Shown here: positions 44,114-53,335 of the stretch, piece after piece | Numbering within the stretch: position 1 is the stretch's first letter | Layout of the letters: each line of letters begins with the position of its first letter | Assembly: GCA_022760475.1 (NCBI GenBank) | Contig: JALEFZ010000055.1 | Coordinates: 248,001-312,000, forward strand | Origin: Bacteroidia bacterium | GTDB lineage: Bacteria; Bacteroidota; Bacteroidia; J057 | Length of the DNA stretch: 64,000 bases | Reading direction: 5' to 3' | Program-made: the position numbers and the translations under genes | Notes under the pieces: model-generated | Told to the model about the DNA's origin: nothing | The model's input: the letters and a program-made list of their open reading frames with translations, nothing else | Database searches by the model: none

Positions 44114-44671
44114 ATGAAAGAAAATTATATCCTAGAACAACAAACACAGGCAGTAAAAGATCCAATGAATTCGGAAAATCAAACAGAGGCGGCAGCTTTT
44201 AAAAATCTTTTTGACAAATATTACCAGGCAATAAGGAATTTTCTTTATTACAAGTCTGGTAACATTGAATTGGCGGAAGATTTGACGCAGGAGGCTTTTC
44301 TTATTTTATGGCGTAAGCGGGAAAACATCGATCCAGATAAGGTGAAGAGTTACCTATACACCATTGCGCACAACTTGTTCTTGAATGAAGTCAAGCATCA
44401 GAAGGTTGTAATGAAATATAACCAACAACCTGTAACTACTACCTCTAATGAGACACCACAATACTTGATGGAGGAAGAAGAATTCAGAGCAAAACTCGAA
44501 AATGCAATTTCTTCTCTGCCAGAGAAAAATAGAATTGTGTTTTTGATGAACAGAATTGAAAAATTGACGTATCGAGAGATTGCAGAGCGTCTTGATTTAA
44601 GCATAAAAGCAGTCGAGAAGCGCATGCATAAAGCCCTGATTCAGCTAAGAGAATTGTACCCCAAAATTTGA
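44114..44671 (+). CDS. RNA polymerase ECF sigma factor (sigma-70 family, Bacteroidota type)
   Basis: A 185-residue ECF sigma factor from the ATG at 44114 (a GTG at 44105 and an internal ATG at 44165 are alternatives). Region 2 reads FDKYYQAIRNFLYYKSGNIELAEDLTQEAFLILW, with the -10 recognition helix, followed by YLYTIAHNLFLNEVK. Region 4 reads LPEKNRIVFLMNRIEKLTYREIAERLDLSIKAVEKRMHKAL, the -35-like recognition helix. It is followed by a FecR anti-sigma gene and a TonB-dependent receptor, the standard surface-signalling arrangement. It probably controls the receptor and perhaps the metalloprotease beyond it. Confidence 0.94.
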   Translation: MKENYILEQQTQAVKDPMNSENQTEAAAFKNLFDKYYQAIRNFLYYKSGNIELAEDLTQEAFLILWRKRENIDPDKVKSYLYTIAHNLFLNEVKHQKVVMKYNQQPVTTTSNETPQYLMEEEEFRAKLENAISSLPEKNRIVFLMNRIEKLTYREIAERLDLSIKAVEKRMHKALIQLRELYPKI

Positions 44672-44683
44672 AATATAAATTTG
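44654..44683 (+). promoter_or_regulatory. Perfect Bacteroidota promoter before fecR
   Basis: TTG at 44654-44656, exactly 19 bases, then TAAATTTG at 44676-44683, a full match to TTG...TAnnTTTG. It overlaps the last codons of the sigma gene, so fecR can be transcribed separately with a leader of about 150 bases. Confidence 0.6.
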
Positions 44684-44730
44684 GGTTTATCTTAAGTTCA
44701 TACCATTCTCACACGGGATTAGGCCGTTCA

Positions 44731-44798
44731 TTCACAAGGAGATACCCTTAATTCACAAAATAAAATATTATGTGATTGATGTGTAGGGTATTGGTGAA
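44731..44798 (+). promoter_or_regulatory. Long inverted repeat in the fecR leader
   Basis: Nested arms can pair: TTCAC (44731-44735) with GTGAA (44794-44798), and ATACCCT (44742-44748) with AGGGTAT (44785-44791). An inner AATTCAC/GTGATT may extend the helix. It sits between the perfect promoter and the fecR start (44839), without a terminator T run. It could be a structured leader or an operator. Confidence 0.45.
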
Positions 44799-44838
44799 GG
44801 GAATTGTATACTAGATAGGAATTGGAAAAATATCATAT

Positions 44839-45771
44839 ATGAGTGAAGATTTACCACATATTGAAATCCTTGCTCGCTACCTAAATCGTGAAATTACCGA
44901 AGACCAGTTGCTGAATGAGAGCGAAGGTTTGGAAGAATTGGTAAGGATAGCGAAGCTGTCGGAGTCTCTTGAAGTTCCGAATGCAACTGCTATGTCCGCA
45001 GCCTGGACCAAATTTTCCAGTAGGATAGCAGAGGAAGAAAAGGCAAAGCCTGCGGTTGTAAAAAGCATGAAAAGGGCCTTCCCATGGACCCGAGTCATGT
45101 CTATTGCTGCTGCGATTGGAGCAATACTCATTGCTACTTATTTGATATTGCCGAAAGAAACTACCATTGAGACTTCATATGGCGAGAGCAACCTTGTATC
45201 TCTTCCAGATGGATCTGAGGTCAATATATTTGCAGCCTCCGAAATGAGTTTCAATAAAGGCAAATGGGAAAAAAGCAGAGAGCTCGACCTCAGTGGAGAA
45301 GCTTATTTCAAGGTTAAGAAAGGAAAATCCTTTACCGTGCATACCCCTAACGGAGACGTCAGGGTATTGGGGACTTCCTTCAATGTCTACCAGAGAAATG
45401 ACAATTTTGAAGTTGTTTGTTTCACAGGTAAGGTTGAGGTAAGCAGTAATGGACAAAAGACTATACTTACCCCCGGTGAAAAAGCAATTCTCTCTGGAAG
45501 TGCCCTTGACAAAAGCTCTTTAGACCCATCTCAAAAGGAACCAGCTTGGATTTCTGGAAAAGTGAGATTTGAAAACGCCTCATTGTCAGAAATTTCTGAG
45601 ATGTTTGAAAGGTATTATGGTTACAAGCTAACTTTTGATGCCGAAGTTGAAAGTAAGATGTCAGGGATTTTCCTAACCCAGGATTTGGAAAACGCCATAA
45701 AAGTTATTTGTGATCCCATCGAATTAAATTATATATTTGAGAACAATAGGACTATCCATCTCTCCAGGTAA
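44839..45771 (+). CDS. FecR family anti-sigma factor
   Basis: A 310-residue single-pass protein. The cytoplasmic N-terminal part (about 1-85) would hold the sigma factor. One membrane helix follows (about 90-108). The periplasmic FecR domain is marked by VSLPDGSEVNIFAASEMSFN, ELDLSGEAYFKV and FTVHTPNGDVRVLGTSFNVY; the DUF4974 domain at the end (VRFENASLSEISEMFERYYGYKLTFD) resembles the STN fold. It is expected to relay a receptor signal to the ECF sigma factor. It lies 35 bases before the receptor gene and has its own promoter and structured leader. Confidence 0.95.
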   Translation: MSEDLPHIEILARYLNREITEDQLLNESEGLEELVRIAKLSESLEVPNATAMSAAWTKFSSRIAEEEKAKPAVVKSMKRAFPWTRVMSIAAAIGAILIATYLILPKETTIETSYGESNLVSLPDGSEVNIFAASEMSFNKGKWEKSRELDLSGEAYFKVKKGKSFTVHTPNGDVRVLGTSFNVYQRNDNFEVVCFTGKVEVSSNGQKTILTPGEKAILSGSALDKSSLDPSQKEPAWISGKVRFENASLSEISEMFERYYGYKLTFDAEVESKMSGIFLTQDLENAIKVICDPIELNYIFENNRTIHLSR

Positions 45772-45806
45772 GCAACCTTCCTATGTCTTCAAATGTATAA
45801 TTAAGC

Positions 45807-48530
45807 ATGACGTCAGCCAGGCTTCACGGACTTGTATCCCTACTTTTAGTCTTTTCTCTAGGTGCGCTAGGGCAAAATACGGGAGTATGGATTGAAGAGT
45901 CCTTCGAAAATAAGCCACTGAAAGAAGTTTTCGAATTGCTTGGCGAAAAGTACGATGTAGATTTTACCTACGGACATAAGCAGGTAGAGCCTTATAGAAT
46001 CACAGCAAAAGTTACCAAACAATCGGTACCCGAGATGCTCGAAAAGATCCTCTCAGGTACCGATCTTGATTTTTATGAGGCTGGAAAAAACTCCTACGTC
46101 ATTCAACCTAATGACAACAACATTGAGATAAAAGGAATAATCCTAAGTCAGAAAACAGGCCGCCCAATTCAAGGAGCGGCTATCGCGTCTCTAAGAAATA
46201 GAAAAATAGGGATGTGGGTAGGAAAGGATGGAAGGTTCAGCCTCCTGCTCAAAAAAGCCTCGCACAGAGGAGACACCCTTGTCGCTTATGATTTTCAGCA
46301 TCACGCCAAATATATTTACCTCGACGAAGTTCTGGCCGCGGGGGGGAAATTTATTTATGTCCAGTTGAGCCCGATGGAATACAAACTGGACTCTGTAAAT
46401 ATCAAGGCAGATTCCAAAGGTCGATCAGTAGGAGTGAACGGTGTAAGTGAAGAACCTCAATCAATCACCATGGAAGGTTCTGCTGGTGATTTTGAATTAG
46501 ATCCCAGTAAACTCGGTTTTTTGGTTGGACTTGGTGGGGCGGATATTCTTCGAACAGTCCAAACCTTGCCTGGGGTATCTAGCCTAAACGAAGATGCAGG
46601 AAACTTCAACATTCGAGGAAGTGCTTCAGAAGAAAACCAGGTTCTTTTCGACGGGATCACCATATACAATGGAAGCCGATTCATGGGGCTTATTGGGTCT
46701 GTGAACCAGGAGGCTGTCCAGAAAGTATCCCTTCACAATAGTGGATATGATGCCAGATTCGGTGGCAGAACCGGGGGAGTCATAGAAATGGAGGGCAAAC
46801 CCCTAAAGAGCATTGCCAAAAGCAAGTCTGTCAAGACAGGTGCGAATGTCCTCAACCTTTCTGGCTTTCTTGAAGCTCCTATTAAGGGAAGCAGAGCCTC
46901 CATCATGCTGGCAGGAAGGAGTTCCTACCCTGAGATAATTCAGAGCCTTGCTTATCAAAGGATCATTGACTCTCGCCTTAATCAAGGAGTCGTTTATGCT
47001 GACAGACAGGATCCTGCCAATTTTTCCAATGCTACTGATCCGACTTACTCATTTTACGACATCAATGGAAAGATTAACTGGCTGGTAGATGACAAGAAAA
47101 ACATCCTTTCCTTGAGTTTTATCAAATCTCAAGACCAGTTTTTTTATAAAAATAACCTCCTGGAAACAAACCTGAATCAGGAAGCAAGGCATACCTTAAG
47201 ACAAAAATCTCTAGGAGCAAGCCTTAACTGGAAGTACTACTGGAACAGGAAAAAAGATCACTGGAGCAACACGCGTCTAGTATATTCTGGAATAAATAAT
47301 CAGTACAAATATTTTGGAAAGGACGAGACAGATGAGTCTACACAAAGGCGATCGGTTTTCCAGGATAAGGTACTTAACGATTGGTCGTTTCAACATCATA
47401 CAGTATGGAATCTAGACAAATTTCATAGGTTGGAAACTGGATTAAATATTCAGAGACTGGCTGTAAATTTTTCTGATTCAAGGTTCATAGAGGACACTAT
47501 CCAGACTAAAAACCTGCTCCGTAATGAGTCTGGCCTTGTTACAGCTGCCTATGCCCAGGATGAATGGACACCAAATAGCAAGTTTTCAATAAAATATGGT
47601 GGGCGCTATTCATATTTCCTTGATCAAAACAGGCATATGCTCGCCCCAAGGGTATCGTTGAAATACAACTTCAAGCCATTTTGGAGATTGGTTGCACAAG
47701 GTGGTAGGTATTTTCAGTACCTCAGGCAAAGCAATGACATCAACGATCTTGGTTACAGTGAGAACTTTTGGCGCTTAAGCGGAAGTGATTCATTGCCAAT
47801 TCTGGTATCTGATCATGTTCAAACCGGAATTGCCTATCTGAATAAACACTGGACAGTGGGCTTGGAAGCTTATGCCAAAAGGATAGATGGTATCAATAAC
47901 TTTTCTGAAGTCTTGTTTGATGTATTGAATTACAGATATTACGCCCGTCAAAGAGACCTTCAAAAAGGTGGTAGTGGAACCACTTTAGGGATCGACCTTT
48001 ACACAAAGTATGAGAAGGACTTTTACACAGGTTGGCTTTCCTACTCAATTTCCAAGACCCAATACCAATTCAACGAAATTAATGAGGGTAAGCCTTTTCT
48101 TGCAGATCAGGATAGAAGGCATTTGATAAAATTTGTAAATATTCTTAAATGGGATCGCTTTAAATTTTCTGCAGTATTTACCTGGATGTCCGGCAATCCC
48201 ATCACTTCTATTACCAGTGTAGATGATATAATAGATTTCGAGACGAATGAAATAATATACCGGATTCCTAATCTTTCTCCTACTAAAAACGATGCTAAAC
48301 TGCCTGATTATCATCGACTTGACATCACTTCTTCCTGGGTGCTTTTCAAGAGGAATGATTTGTTGGGGAGGATGGGCTTTTCTATATTTAATGTATACAA
48401 CCGACAGAACATCAGAGACTGGGTTCCAACTCTTCCTTCTGCTAATACCCCAAATACCTCTGCAAATTCTCTGGAAGCACGCAATCTCTTGGGTATTAGT
48501 CCCAATCTTTTTATTAATTTAGAGTTCTAG
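45807..48530 (+). CDS. TonB-dependent outer-membrane receptor with STN signalling domain
   Basis: A 907-residue receptor. After a signal peptide (ends LGALGQ) comes an STN domain (about 30-95; FENKPLKEVFELLGEKYDVDFTY) that can contact FecR. A carboxypeptidase-regulatory-like domain (about 105-190) and a plug domain follow (about 230-330; RTVQTLPGVSSLNEDAGNFNIRGSASEENQVLFDGITIYN, then the RFGGRTGGVIEM strand). The remainder is a beta-barrel ending in the aromatic residue of ISPNLFINLEF. The STN domain plus the ECF/FecR neighbours mark a self-regulating transducer. No SusD-like gene follows, so the substrate need not be a glycan; it is unknown. Confidence 0.95.
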   Translation: MTSARLHGLVSLLLVFSLGALGQNTGVWIEESFENKPLKEVFELLGEKYDVDFTYGHKQVEPYRITAKVTKQSVPEMLEKILSGTDLDFYEAGKNSYVIQPNDNNIEIKGIILSQKTGRPIQGAAIASLRNRKIGMWVGKDGRFSLLLKKASHRGDTLVAYDFQHHAKYIYLDEVLAAGGKFIYVQLSPMEYKLDSVNIKADSKGRSVGVNGVSEEPQSITMEGSAGDFELDPSKLGFLVGLGGADILRTVQTLPGVSSLNEDAGNFNIRGSASEENQVLFDGITIYNGSRFMGLIGSVNQEAVQKVSLHNSGYDARFGGRTGGVIEMEGKPLKSIAKSKSVKTGANVLNLSGFLEAPIKGSRASIMLAGRSSYPEIIQSLAYQRIIDSRLNQGVVYADRQDPANFSNATDPTYSFYDINGKINWLVDDKKNILSLSFIKSQDQFFYKNNLLETNLNQEARHTLRQKSLGASLNWKYYWNRKKDHWSNTRLVYSGINNQYKYFGKDETDESTQRRSVFQDKVLNDWSFQHHTVWNLDKFHRLETGLNIQRLAVNFSDSRFIEDTIQTKNLLRNESGLVTAAYAQDEWTPNSKFSIKYGGRYSYFLDQNRHMLAPRVSLKYNFKPFWRLVAQGGRYFQYLRQSNDINDLGYSENFWRLSGSDSLPILVSDHVQTGIAYLNKHWTVGLEAYAKRIDGINNFSEVLFDVLNYRYYARQRDLQKGGSGTTLGIDLYTKYEKDFYTGWLSYSISKTQYQFNEINEGKPFLADQDRRHLIKFVNILKWDRFKFSAVFTWMSGNPITSITSVDDIIDFETNEIIYRIPNLSPTKNDAKLPDYHRLDITSSWVLFKRNDLLGRMGFSIFNVYNRQNIRDWVPTLPSANTPNTSANSLEARNLLGISPNLFINLEF

Positions 48531-48657
48531 CAAAAACAAGGTTCATTTTAATTGATCATGGTTAGTTCTATTCTCCTGATTTGTCAAGTCAGGGGCATAG
48601 TTTCCGACAGATTATAATTATCCTTATTGTTCGTCTTACCTTACAACACTTAAATCA

Positions 48658-51600
48658 ATGAAGAGAATTTTCCTTTTGGTTTGTTTGCTGATAGGCTTAG
48701 GAAGCTTAATGGCACAAACAGGTCAGGAGTTTTGGGGAAAACTTAGCCCGACTTCTGTGTTTGATTTGAACAGGCAGAAACCAATGCCTACAGCTTTCAA
48801 AAGCTACACCCTGAATTTGGATCAGCTAAAGACATTAATGGCGCAGGCTCCTGAAGAAGGAAACGCCCAAGGCAATAGCCTTACCATTACCCTTCCAGGT
48901 CCTGATAATAACTGGATAGATTTTGAAATTGTGCAAACTATGGTGATGCCTTCACCATTGGCTGCTAAATTTCCTGAAATAAAGACTTTTTTAGGTTGGG
49001 CAAAGAATGACCCCTATACCTTTGTGAGACTAGACTACACATATCAGGGCTTCCATGCTAAAATTCGCTCAACTGAATATACATGGTGGATTGAGCCTGT
49101 ATCATTGAGTACTACTACTTCTTACCTGGCATTCTACCAGAAAGACTCCAACGATCCTGGTTTTGCAGAAGGAACTTCTTGTGGAACTGAAGACGATGAT
49201 CATGTACATGAGAACAGACCTGGTACAGGAGCAAGGAATGGCTCGGGAGAGACGCTTAGAACTTATACCGCTGCATTTGCTTCTGATGAAACCTGGACTG
49301 CATTGAATGGTGGGATCAATGGTGCCATGTCAGCCATTACTACTACTACCAACTTCCTAAACGATATTCTTGAAAGAGACTTTGCTATTCGTTTCATTTT
49401 GGCAGCAAATAATGATACCATCGTATTCGATAGCAATACTGACCCATACACTTCGAATAATCCTCCATTGAATGGTAGCTACTTGTTTGCTATGATCAAT
49501 GAGAATACTGGGGTTTTGAATAACTATATTGGATCTGCCAATTACGACATCGGACACGTATTTAACGAATTGGGACCAGGTGGTGCTGCGGGGGTTGCCT
49601 TCCTGAGAGGTTTGTGTAATGGAAGTAACAAAGGTGGTGGAGCTTCTACTGCATCCGGACCTGCAGGTACGGGTTTTTGGTTGGTATTCTCGCACGAAAT
49701 TGGGCACCAGTTAGGTGCCAATCATACCTTTCACTCAGAATTATTTGAGTGTAGTGGCGGAAACAGAAGTGCTTCAAGTGCTTACGAACCTGGAAACGGT
49801 TCTACCATCATGGGATATCCAAGATGTGAGCCTGTTGGAGGAAGAGATTTTTACTTCCACGTTCATAGTTTCCAAGAAGGATTTGCGCACACAAACAATG
49901 GTGGTGGTAATACTTGTGCAACAAGAACTGCAACTGGAAATCTTCCTCCGATAGTCGAAGCTGGTGAAGGAGGATGGGTTATTCCTATCAGTACTCCATT
50001 TAGACTGGTTGGTTCTGCTTCTGACCCAGATGGAGATCCTATTACCTACTGCTGGCAGCAATACAACCGTGGTGCACCTAGTGTCTTAACTAATCCAGTG
50101 GGAAATGTTCCAATTTTTAGGGTTTTCCCGCCTACTACTGATTCCGCAAGGGTATTTCCTCGTATTCAAGACATTGTTTCCGGTGTAGGTTCACCTGGCG
50201 AAAGGCTTCCAACCTACTCTCGTAACTTGACCTTCCGTCTGGATGTAAGAGATAACAATACTCCTGGTGGGGGAAGGGCTTATGATGAGGTTTCTTTTAC
50301 CGCTTCGGATCAGGCTGGACCATTTGAGGTAATTTACCCCGGTGCCAGCAGCCCGACCATTACTGTGGGAGATCCTCTCGCAATCGAGTGGGATGTTGCT
50401 AATACAGATCAAGCTCCTGTGAATTGCCAGAAAGTCGATATTCTTCTTTCCAGAGATGGTGGATTTACTTACGACATTGTCCTGGCCGAAGATATTCCTA
50501 ACAATGGTACCTTCACGCTTTGTACGCCTAATTTCCCTGGTACCCTTAACCGAATTCAAGTAAGAGCAGCTGATAATATTTTCTTTAATATTTCACCTGC
50601 CAACTTTACGATTGCTTCTTCAGGATCTGCTGGGTTCTCTTTCTTCAGTAACACTGATAGCCTTTCTCTTTGTAAAGAAGGTACTAGTGGGGCGAACCTT
50701 ACTTCATGTGAGGTAGGAAACTCAAATGAAAAGTTTGGACTTAGAGCTATTGGTCTTCCTCCAGGAGTAACTTTCAGAGCAATCCCTGATAGTGTATCAC
50801 CTGGGCAGCCATTTGATATTGTCCTTGAAGCAGGTAGCATCACTCCTGTTGGAACGTATGCATTCTCAGTTGCAGGTAGCTCTCCTTCAGGCGCAAGCTC
50901 TTTGGAGTTCTTCGACCTAGAAGTATTTGCCGCATTTGTTGATTTCCCGACCGCTACTGGTGGTGCAAACATCAACGATGCTTCTGCTAACCCTACTCTT
51001 TCATGGAGTGCTGTCGCAGGTGCAAATGGATACTACTATGAGTTGGCCAGCGATCCAAACTTTACCAATATCCTTTCCAGTGGAAATGTAAGCGGTACCT
51101 CTGTAAGTATCAGCAACAACTTGACGAGCCTTACCAGCTACTATTGGAGGGTTGCAGCTGTAGTTGAATGTGGAAATGGACCATTCTCTCAGATCAATTC
51201 CTTCCGTACAGGTTCTTGTAACAGAGTGTCGAGTACAGATGTCCCCAAGACCATTGATGCTTTTGGTTCGTTGCCAATTACAGCCCTATCGACCCTTTCT
51301 TATACAGGGCCAAATCCTACGGATGTCAATGTATTCGTAGAAGGAACCCATGACAATGTAAAAGACTTGAGCGTTTCTGTGATCTCTCCAGCAGGTATTG
51401 AACTATCTCTGTTTACTTCGATCTGTAATGTAGGAGATAAAGACTTCAACCTGGTATTCGACTCAGAAGCATCAATCTCTAATGCTAATATTCCTTGTCC
51501 TCCAACCACAGGAGATCCTGTAAGGCCACTTCAAAGCTTTAACTTCTTCTATGGACAAAATCCAACAGGAACATGGACACTAAGGGTGAGAGACTTCGAA

Positions 51601-52260
51601 GCCTTCAATGGTGGAGAAATTACTTCATGGGGTATTGAATTCTGTCAGCCTGTAAACTCTGATCTTCAGTTGATCAACAACAATACGCTTGGAGCTCTGA
51701 TCGGAGCAAGCTCTACCATCCCTTCAGCGAACCTGAGATCTCAAGCAAGCAATACTCCTGATACCGATGTAGTTTACACCCTTGTAACTCTGCCATCTAC
51801 TGGAGACATTACCTTGAATGGCAATGTGCTGAATGCTGGAGATTCATTTACGCAGGATGATGTAGAAAATGGAAGAGTAGGATTTGCTCAGAATGGAACC
51901 AATGCTGCTGGTGATACATTCGACTTTATCGTTGAAGACCAGAGTGGTGGATGGATTGGGGTTAACCAGTTCACAATTGCCCTTGGAACCAGCATCGATC
52001 CTCTAAATAACTTCCAGGTGATTGCACGTCCTAATCCAACTAAAGATCTATTATTTGTAGATCTGTTGGACATCAACGCTCCCGAGGCCGCTCTGAAATT
52101 GGTAGACCTGAGAGGAAAAACCATCAGCAGCAAGTCTGTACAGGTAGCAAATGGAAATGCAAATGCCAGCTTCGACCTATCTTCCCTTCCATCAGGAATT
52201 TATCTGCTTGAGGTACAATCCAATGGAAGCAAAAGGGTAAGTAAGATTGTCAAGAACTAA
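48658..52260 (+). CDS. Secreted reprolysin-like metalloprotease with P domain and T9SS type A sorting domain
   Basis: A 1200-residue exported zinc protease. Signal peptide (ends SLMAQ), a propeptide-like region to about 190, then an M12-type catalytic domain (about 200-430) with the extended zinc motif HEIGHQLGANH (His346, Glu347, His350, His356) and a downstream STIMGYPRC Met-turn. Ig/fibronectin-like domains fill about 430-860. A proprotein-convertase P domain follows (about 860-1005; starts CNRV, ends SWGIEFCQP), then a cadherin-like repeat and a T9SS domain (RPNPTKDLLF...LRGKT...LPSGIYLLEV). It should cleave proteins outside the cell. Its position right after the receptor may mean shared control. 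Confidence 0.94.
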   Translation: MKRIFLLVCLLIGLGSLMAQTGQEFWGKLSPTSVFDLNRQKPMPTAFKSYTLNLDQLKTLMAQAPEEGNAQGNSLTITLPGPDNNWIDFEIVQTMVMPSPLAAKFPEIKTFLGWAKNDPYTFVRLDYTYQGFHAKIRSTEYTWWIEPVSLSTTTSYLAFYQKDSNDPGFAEGTSCGTEDDDHVHENRPGTGARNGSGETLRTYTAAFASDETWTALNGGINGAMSAITTTTNFLNDILERDFAIRFILAANNDTIVFDSNTDPYTSNNPPLNGSYLFAMINENTGVLNNYIGSANYDIGHVFNELGPGGAAGVAFLRGLCNGSNKGGGASTASGPAGTGFWLVFSHEIGHQLGANHTFHSELFECSGGNRSASSAYEPGNGSTIMGYPRCEPVGGRDFYFHVHSFQEGFAHTNNGGGNTCATRTATGNLPPIVEAGEGGWVIPISTPFRLVGSASDPDGDPITYCWQQYNRGAPSVLTNPVGNVPIFRVFPPTTDSARVFPRIQDIVSGVGSPGERLPTYSRNLTFRLDVRDNNTPGGGRAYDEVSFTASDQAGPFEVIYPGASSPTITVGDPLAIEWDVANTDQAPVNCQKVDILLSRDGGFTYDIVLAEDIPNNGTFTLCTPNFPGTLNRIQVRAADNIFFNISPANFTIASSGSAGFSFFSNTDSLSLCKEGTSGANLTSCEVGNSNEKFGLRAIGLPPGVTFRAIPDSVSPGQPFDIVLEAGSITPVGTYAFSVAGSSPSGASSLEFFDLEVFAAFVDFPTATGGANINDASANPTLSWSAVAGANGYYYELASDPNFTNILSSGNVSGTSVSISNNLTSLTSYYWRVAAVVECGNGPFSQINSFRTGSCNRVSSTDVPKTIDAFGSLPITALSTLSYTGPNPTDVNVFVEGTHDNVKDLSVSVISPAGIELSLFTSICNVGDKDFNLVFDSEASISNANIPCPPTTGDPVRPLQSFNFFYGQNPTGTWTLRVRDFEAFNGGEITSWGIEFCQPVNSDLQLINNNTLGALIGASSTIPSANLRSQASNTPDTDVVYTLVTLPSTGDITLNGNVLNAGDSFTQDDVENGRVGFAQNGTNAAGDTFDFIVEDQSGGWIGVNQFTIALGTSIDPLNNFQVIARPNPTKDLLFVDLLDINAPEAALKLVDLRGKTISSKSVQVANGNANASFDLSSLPSGIYLLEVQSNGSKRVSKIVKN

Positions 52261-52279
52261 TCAAGACAATAGGATAATA

Positions 52280-52317
52280 AAAACCCGGTAGGCCATGCTC
52301 ACCGGGTTTATTTTTTA
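52280..52317 (+). terminator. Intrinsic terminator after the metalloprotease
   Basis: A 9-bp stem (AAACCCGGT, closing arm ending about 52309) is followed by a T-rich run. It lies about 20 bases after the stop. Confidence 0.88.
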
Positions 52318-52388
52318 GATGGATTAAGTTTTCGGCTCAGTTTCTTACAGGAGGAGGCAATCCGAAAAGATAAAGCCAAAGTGGTCTC

Positions 52389-53075
52389 TTAGAATAGAAT
52401 GAATCCCAAGCCAACGCTTATATTCAAAAGAGAAAAATTCCTTAATCGAGAAGTAGCTAACGCCTTCACTTCAGTGGCTTCAAGGGTACTTTGATTAGGA
52501 AAGAAATTTAGTAACCAGCCACCCTGAATATTGAAATAGTAGACCAGAGATGGATGAATGATTCTTTGGTCTCCGATCCCATATAAAATAATCATGTCTC
52601 TAAAGGAACCGAGGTTTTCATTTCCTGGAGAAAAATTCCCATCAAGGTCTTTGACAGCGTATGGGATGAAAGAAAGTCCCACCTGATGGTGAAATCCCAT
52701 TGGAGCGATGTTGCCTCGTCTTTGTAGGCTATATAGCCTAACCCCTACTTCAATGCTCTTCGCTGATATTTCTGCGGTTCCAGTGACAGAGTCCCTGCTA
52801 TAATCAGCTGTGGTTTGTAAAAATGAAAACTGGGTATAGACACTCTGGCTTCTGCTGGTGACGAATTCCGCATGAAGGGAAGGCCGAAAATTCAGCTTTA
52901 GCTCTGCAAGTCTATTGGCCCTTGCCAGTGCAGGGAAAGTGTGTATGTTGACGGTGGTGAGGAATCTTTTTCCGAGGTAGCCCGGAACCTCAGACTGCCT
53001 TTTTTGGCAGAAGGAGGGTACAGATAGGACTGTCCACGCAAGTAGCAACAGCCCTATTCTGAGGATATTTTTCAT
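52389..53075 (-). CDS. Predicted outer-membrane beta-barrel protein
   Basis: A 228-residue protein with a signal peptide (ends VPSFCQ). The rest alternates polar and hydrophobic residues (e.g. AELKLNFRPSLHAEFVT, SVYTQFSFLQTTADYS, FHHQVGLSFIPYAV) and ends in a hydrophobic strand closing with Phe, as in small outer-membrane barrels. No specific family was recognised. It is the last gene of a minus-strand group that includes a small secreted protein and two DUF4178 proteins. That grouping may mean a shared envelope role, but this is inference. Confidence 0.7.
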   Translation of the reverse strand: MKNILRIGLLLLAWTVLSVPSFCQKRQSEVPGYLGKRFLTTVNIHTFPALARANRLAELKLNFRPSLHAEFVTSRSQSVYTQFSFLQTTADYSRDSVTGTAEISAKSIEVGVRLYSLQRRGNIAPMGFHHQVGLSFIPYAVKDLDGNFSPGNENLGSFRDMIILYGIGDQRIIHPSLVYYFNIQGGWLLNFFPNQSTLEATEVKALATSRLRNFSLLNISVGLGFILF

Positions 53076-53083
53076 GTAGGTTT

Positions 53084-53326
53084 TTATTTACCGGAACCAA
53101 AACCACCTCCTGAAATGCTTCTGATGAGGAAATAGCTCCTGAATGTTCTTCCAAGGCAACGACCATCTTTATTTTGGTAATAGTCAGGGCAGTTGTTCTG
53201 GATGGTGGTCATGGTCTGCTGGTTTCTCAAGGGTTGCATTCCAAGGCCAAAGGTAGAGGCTGCGTAGGCACTTAAGCCCATTCCACATAATAGCCCTACT
53301 GCGATAAGTTTTCTGTATTTTTTCAT
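53084..53326 (-). CDS. Small secreted protein, unknown function
   Basis: An 80-residue protein with an N-terminal signal peptide (MKKYRKLIAVGLLCGMGLSAYAA) and a short mature part with two Cys residues (NCPDYYQNKDGRCLG) that could form a disulphide, ending in a Gly/Ser-rich tail (SGGGFGSGK). It lies 8 bases before the barrel gene and 9 bases after the DUF4178 gene on the same strand, so it is very likely co-transcribed. No family was recognised. Confidence 0.72.
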   Translation of the reverse strand: MKKYRKLIAVGLLCGMGLSAYAASTFGLGMQPLRNQQTMTTIQNNCPDYYQNKDGRCLGRTFRSYFLIRSISGGGFGSGK

Positions 53327-53335
53327 GATTATTTT

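Noticed and set aside
48587-48596. Possible terminator between the receptor and metalloprotease genes (CCTGA/TCAGG)
   Set aside because: The stem is only about 5 bp and is not followed by a T run.
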